DNA of 7,985 bases from an uncultured Ruminococcus sp. (GTDB lineage: Bacteria > Bacillota > Clostridia > Oscillospirales > CAG-272): assembly GCA_902778985.1 (NCBI GenBank), contig CACYZS010000044.1:1-7985 (forward strand), written 5' to 3'. Positions 4,774-7,985 of the stretch are shown piece by piece (the stretch's first letter is position 1; each line of letters opens with the position of its first letter). The notes under the pieces are model-generated. The model made no database searches, had not been told where the DNA came from, and was given only the letters and a program-made list of their open reading frames with translations. The position numbers were made by a program, and so were the translations under genes.

Positions 4774-7032
4774 TTATCGCCCGTTCCCGAAGCACCCCCG
4801 ACGGAGCCGATCACAAAGGCAAGTATAGCGCACTTCCTGCCGATTATTCTTCACCATATACTCGAGAATATCCGCCCGCCCGACGAGGATCACCATCTTT
4901 TTCGCCCGCGTCACGGCGGTATAAAGCAGGTTGCGCGACTGGAGCATCGTGCCGCAGTAGTAGAGCGGCATCAAAACGACCGGATACTCGCTTCCCTGGC
5001 TCTTGTGGACCGTGATCGCGTAGGCGTGCTCGAGTTCCTCGAACTGCTCGCGGCGGTAGACCGAGATCCGCCCGTCGAAGTCGATGGTCATATTCTCGTT
5101 CGCCATATCGATCGAACGGATGACGCCTATATCGCCGTTGAACACGCCTACGCCCTCGTAGCCGTCCTTTTCCCACTCGGTATCGTAGTTGTTCTTGGTC
5201 TGCATGACCTTGTCGCCCTCGCGGAAAAGGAAATCACGGAAACGGAGCACCTTTTTCTTTTTGGACGGGGGGTTCAACCAGTTCTGCAGAAGCGCGTTCA
5301 ACTGGATGGTCCCGGCTTTGCCGCGCCGCGACGGCGTAATAACCTGGATCTGCTCCCGGATCTCTTCGGAATAGGTACGCGGCAGCCGCTCGTTGATCAG
5401 TTCGACGACGGTCCCCGGAATATCGGTTTCTTCGGGTCGGAGCACGAAGAAGAAGTCCTTTGAATCCTTGGAGAGTTGCGGGAGTTCCCCCGAGTGGATC
5501 CTGTGCGCGTTCGAGATGATCAGACTTCCCTTTTCCTGCCGGAATATCTCGGTAAGCCGGACGGTCGAGAACACGCCCGACGCGATCAGGTCGGCAAGCA
5601 CGTTGCCGCATCCGACCGACGGAAGTTGCCCCGAGTCGCCGATCAGGACCAGACGAGAACCGATCCGGATCGCGCGCAGAAGCGCCGCCATCAGCGGAAG
5701 ATCGATCATCGACGCCTCGTCGACGACGAACACGTTCTCTTTGAGCGGATCGGAGTCGTTCTTGAGGAACCGGGGGCGGGCGGTGTCTCCCTTCTGCATT
5801 TCAAGCATCCTGTGGATGGTCTTCGCCTCTTCCTGCGTCGCTTCGGACATCCGTTTTGCAGCGCGTCCGGTCGGCGCGGCGAGCGCGCACTTGAACCCGA
5901 GCAGACCGTAAATGCGGAGAAGCGCGCGGATCAGGGTGGTTTTCCCGGTGCCGGGACCGCCCGTCACGATCAGGACGCCGCGACGGAACGCCTCGAAGAT
6001 CGCCTCCCTTTGATCCTTGCTGTACTTGATGGAAAACTCGTTTTCGGTCCGGTCGATCAGGCGGTCGATATTATCCGCCGAAACGTCTGTTGCGGATCGG
6101 TCGAGCGCGACCAGTCTCCGCGCCACGATCTCCTCGTCCCTGCCGTATTCCTGCGCGAAGATATACTCGGTCTCCCCGATCGTATATCCCGAGAGTTTTC
6201 CGTTTTCCTTCATCGTCTGAATCGTTTGGCGGATCACGTCGCAGGACGCCCGGAGTTCCTCCGACGCAGCGTCGACCAACCGATCGATGGGAAGGCAGAC
6301 GTGCCCGTTCACCGAAGCGTTGAAACGGAGAACGTAAGCGACGCCCGACGCGAGCCGTTCGGGAGAATCCATGGGAAAGCCGAGATCTCGCGCGATGACG
6401 TCGGCGCGTTCAAAACCGATCGAATCGATCTCTTCGCAGAGTATATAGGGGTTCTCGCGGATCACGCCGACCGCACGGCTACCCCACTTCTCGTAGATGT
6501 GCGAGATCGAGGTCGAACCGATATAGTTCTGGCAGAAAACCATCAGTTCGCGAATCCCCGCCTGGTCGCGGAATGATTCGCTGATCTCCGCCGCCTTTTT
6601 CTTGGAAATGCCGGGAATATCCGAAAGCCATTCGGGGTGCTGTTCGATTACGCCGAAGGTATCGTCGCCGAAGCGGTTGACGATCTTCAGGGCTGTCACG
6701 GGACCGATCCCGCGCACGTTTCCGCACGAAAGGTACTTCAGGATCTCGTTTGCCCCGGTCGGCAGGAGTTTTTCGACAAAGGTGACCGAAAATTGCTCGC
6801 CGTAGTCGCTGTGCCGCGTCCACTCGCCGAGGAGTTTGACGCGCTCCCCTTCGCCGACGTACGGCATCTGACCGACCGCCGTGATCAGTTCCCCCTCGTC
6901 GGTCGCGAGGTCGAGCACGGTGTAGTCGTTCAGTTTATTTTGGTAGACGATCCCCTCGACGGTCCCGGTCAGTTCGCGAGCGTTCCGGTCGACCTGGTGC
7001 GCCGTCGTTTTCTTTTTCCTTACCGTAACCAT
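4774..7032 (-). CDS. recD2: RecD2-type ATP-dependent DNA helicase (SF1B)
   Basis: A 752-residue helicase, the usual size for RecD2/YrrC, the form found without RecBC and linked to DNA repair and replication-fork handling. An N-terminal OB-like region (about 20-90) is followed by helix-hairpin-helix elements at VRGIGPVTALKIV (106-118) and IPGISKKKAAEI (139-150), typical of RecD2. The motor shows a Q-motif glutamine (Q341), Walker A TGGPGTGKTT (357-366), Walker B VVDEAS (436-441), motif III GDSGQLPSVG (465-474), FRQ (497-499), motif V TVHKSQGSEY (674-683) and motif VI YTAVTRAKK (704-712). All core motifs look intact. The ATG at 7032 has AAAGGA just upstream at rather short spacing, and no better start follows. 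It lies downstream of metK on the same strand. In relatives I recall a comF-like gene between recD2 and the MreB-like gene; none is present here. Confidence 0.96.
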   Translation of the reverse strand: MVTVRKKKTTAHQVDRNARELTGTVEGIVYQNKLNDYTVLDLATDEGELITAVGQMPYVGEGERVKLLGEWTRHSDYGEQFSVTFVEKLLPTGANEILKYLSCGNVRGIGPVTALKIVNRFGDDTFGVIEQHPEWLSDIPGISKKKAAEISESFRDQAGIRELMVFCQNYIGSTSISHIYEKWGSRAVGVIRENPYILCEEIDSIGFERADVIARDLGFPMDSPERLASGVAYVLRFNASVNGHVCLPIDRLVDAASEELRASCDVIRQTIQTMKENGKLSGYTIGETEYIFAQEYGRDEEIVARRLVALDRSATDVSADNIDRLIDRTENEFSIKYSKDQREAIFEAFRRGVLIVTGGPGTGKTTLIRALLRIYGLLGFKCALAAPTGRAAKRMSEATQEEAKTIHRMLEMQKGDTARPRFLKNDSDPLKENVFVVDEASMIDLPLMAALLRAIRIGSRLVLIGDSGQLPSVGCGNVLADLIASGVFSTVRLTEIFRQEKGSLIISNAHRIHSGELPQLSKDSKDFFFVLRPEETDIPGTVVELINERLPRTYSEEIREQIQVITPSRRGKAGTIQLNALLQNWLNPPSKKKKVLRFRDFLFREGDKVMQTKNNYDTEWEKDGYEGVGVFNGDIGVIRSIDMANENMTIDFDGRISVYRREQFEELEHAYAITVHKSQGSEYPVVLMPLYYCGTMLQSRNLLYTAVTRAKKMVILVGRADILEYMVKNNRQEVRYTCLCDRLRRGCFGNGR

Positions 7033-7225
7033 CAGTCCTTTCGTCTTGTTTTTTTGGCAAAGCGAGGAGGCGGGATCGCTCCCCCTCCCCGTCGTCCGGC
7101 GCGCGTCCGTTTCCCCTTTTACAGAGGATCGCCGCGTACCGTTCTCTCAAAGTGAGAATGAATGTGTAAAAACCGTAGACCGTGATAAACGAGATCCAGA
7201 TCCAAAGATATACCGTAGCCGTCAC
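6935..7225 (-). CDS. Possible small membrane protein between metK and recD2
   Basis: A 96-codon frame beginning with GTG. Residues 2-26 (TATVYLWIWISFITVYGFYT and onward) form an aromatic-rich hydrophobic span followed by basic RERY, as in a one-pass membrane protein. The rest is charged and disordered-looking and overlaps the first 98 bases of recD2 in another frame. Against it, there is no proper ribosome binding site, the GTG sits in the loop of a hairpin, and the long overlap with recD2 is unusual. For it, the hydrophobic span is unlikely by chance, codons end mostly in G or C like the neighbours, and it fills what would otherwise be a 215-base gap. No family is recognised; it may be a chance frame. 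Confidence 0.35.
   Translation of the reverse strand: MTATVYLWIWISFITVYGFYTFILTLRERYAAILCKRGNGRAPDDGEGERSRLLALPKKQDERTDGYGKEKENDGAPGRPERSRTDRDRRGDRLPK
7066..7088 (-). promoter_or_regulatory. Hairpin in the recD2 upstream region
   Basis: On the minus strand GGAGG-GGGA, a GCGA tetraloop of the stable GNRA class, TCCC, one bulged G and CCTCC make a 9-bp stem ending 33 bases before the recD2 start. There is no T-run, so it is not a terminator. It could affect mRNA stability or hide the purine-rich GGAGGGGGAG from ribosomes. It lies inside the possible small membrane protein frame. The rest of the metK-recD2 gap shows no clear promoter. Confidence 0.3.
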
Positions 7226-7242
7226 CCCCGACGGCAGTATAT
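7208..7242 (-). other. Two-part stem just after the metK stop
   Basis: An inner stem GCCGTC/GACGGC with a 6-base G-rich loop is enclosed by ATATAC/GTATAT, with an uneven internal loop between. It starts 5 bases after the metK stop codon. No T-run follows, so it is not a classic terminator; it may protect the metK mRNA end. The GTG of the possible small membrane protein lies in its loop. Confidence 0.38.
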
Positions 7243-7247
7243 GCGCT

Positions 7248-7985
7248 TTACTTCCCGAGCGCGCGGTTCAGGGCGGGCGAAAGATCGCACGCCTCCCACG
7301 GAGCCGAAAGATCCTCGCGTCCCATGTGCCCGTAGGCGGCAAAGGGACTGTAGATCGGGCGGCAAAGATCGAATTTGCGGATCACGGCGGCGGGACGGAG
7401 ATCGACGAGGTTCGAGAGCGCGTCGGCGATCGCGTCGTCCGAAACGGTGCCGGTACCGAAAGTATCGACCATAAGTGAAACCGGTCTTGCCACGCCGATC
7501 GCGTAGGCGATCTGCACTTCGCACTGGGAGGCGAGCCCCGCCTTCACGACGTTCTTTGCCAGATAGCGCGCAGCGTAAGAGGCGGAACGGTCGACCTTGG
7601 TCGGGTCCTTGCCCGAGAAGGCGCCGCCGCCGTGGCGGGAATATCCGCCGTAGGTATCGACGATGATCTTCCGCCCGGTAAGTCCCGTATCCCCGGCGGG
7701 ACCGCCGAGAACGAACCGACCTGTCGGGTTGATGAAGACCTTTGTTTTTCCGTCCAGAAGCGACGCGGGGATCACGGCGTCGATCACCTCGCGCCGGATA
7801 TCTTGGCGCAGTTTTTTCATCTCGACGTCGGGATCGTGCTGGGACGAAACGACGACCGTATCGACGCGAACGGGTTTGCCGTTTTCGTATTCGACCGTGA
7901 CCTGCGTTTTCCCGTCGGGGCGCAGATACGGGAGCGTTCCGTTTTTCCGGACCTCGGTCAGGCGTTTCGCGAGTTTGTGCGAAAG
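7248..7985 (-). CDS. metK: S-adenosylmethionine synthetase (3' part)
   Basis: The C-terminal 245 residues of the enzyme that makes S-adenosylmethionine from methionine and ATP in the cytoplasm. The gene enters from the right window edge, where the frame is open from 7985 ([20 protein letters not shown]), so about 150 N-terminal residues are missing compared with the usual 390-400. Visible family motifs are [13 protein letters not shown] (21-33 of the fragment), [20 protein letters not shown] (95-114) and the phosphate-binding signature [17 protein letters not shown] (119-135), all well conserved. The C-terminus [14 protein letters not shown] matches the MetK end. The apparent internal ATG at 7820 is not the start. 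The stop is TAA at 7248, followed by a hairpin and then recD2 on the same strand. Any SAM riboswitch would be outside the window. Confidence 0.97.
   Translation of the reverse strand, partial: LSHKLAKRLTEVRKNGTLPYLRPDGKTQVTVEYENGKPVRVDTVVVSSQHDPDVEMKKLRQDIRREVIDAVIPASLLDGKTKVFINPTGRFVLGGPAGDTGLTGRKIIVDTYGGYSRHGGGAFSGKDPTKVDRSASYAARYLAKNVVKAGLASQCEVQIAYAIGVARPVSLMVDTFGTGTVSDDAIADALSNLVDLRPAAVIRKFDLCRPIYSPFAAYGHMGREDLSAPWEACDLSPALNRALGK

Noticed and set aside
4647..4814. Upstream extension of the MreB-like frame to an ATG
   Set aside because: It would cross the TATAAT promoter, the terminator and the end of recD2. The GTG at 4646 has a good ribosome site and gives normal MreB length.
5476..6576. 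Plus-strand open frame of 366 codons inside recD2
   Set aside because: The opposite strand carries all conserved helicase motifs in frame. The Arg/Asp-rich product is typical of a shadow frame.

Overview
The window is about 8 kb of ordinary chromosome. Its high G+C codon use, strong AGGAGG-type ribosome binding sites, Gram-positive sigma-A style promoters and gene families (BMP-type lipoprotein transporter, RecD2, MreB family) suggest an uncultured, fairly GC-rich member of the Firmicutes, most likely class Clostridia. That assignment is inference from family resemblance. No RNA gene, CRISPR array, insertion sequence or phage gene was seen.

Left part (1-1884, minus strand): start of a nutrient-uptake operon. 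A well-formed promoter (1856-1884) drives a BMP-family lipoprotein (419-1711), the substrate catcher of a nucleoside- or sugar-type ABC importer. A 12-bp hairpin follows, and then the first 110 codons of the ATPase subunit (1-330), which runs off the window. The permease genes would be expected beyond position 1. The promoter is preceded by a 21-bp-spaced direct repeat and followed by a leader of about 138 nt with a possible attenuator.

Middle (1885-3449): a divergent control region, then a plus-strand Gfo/Idh/MocA dehydrogenase (2229-3404) with its own extended -10 promoter. It ends in a strong bidirectional terminator shared with the minus-strand genes to its right.

Right part (3449-7985, minus strand): a housekeeping cluster transcribed right to left. 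It holds the C-terminal 245 residues of metK (S-adenosylmethionine synthetase), a possible small membrane protein, recD2 helicase, a terminator and new promoter, a divergent MreB/actin-like protein, and a 37-residue single-span membrane peptide too short for usual ORF cut-offs. Its tandem stop codons overlap the shared terminator.

I see no convincing new defence or mobile system. The points most worth a second look are the MreB-like protein, which lacks residues normally needed for ATP hydrolysis, the micro-protein beside it, and the compact palindrome/terminator/promoter junction between recD2 and the MreB-like gene.
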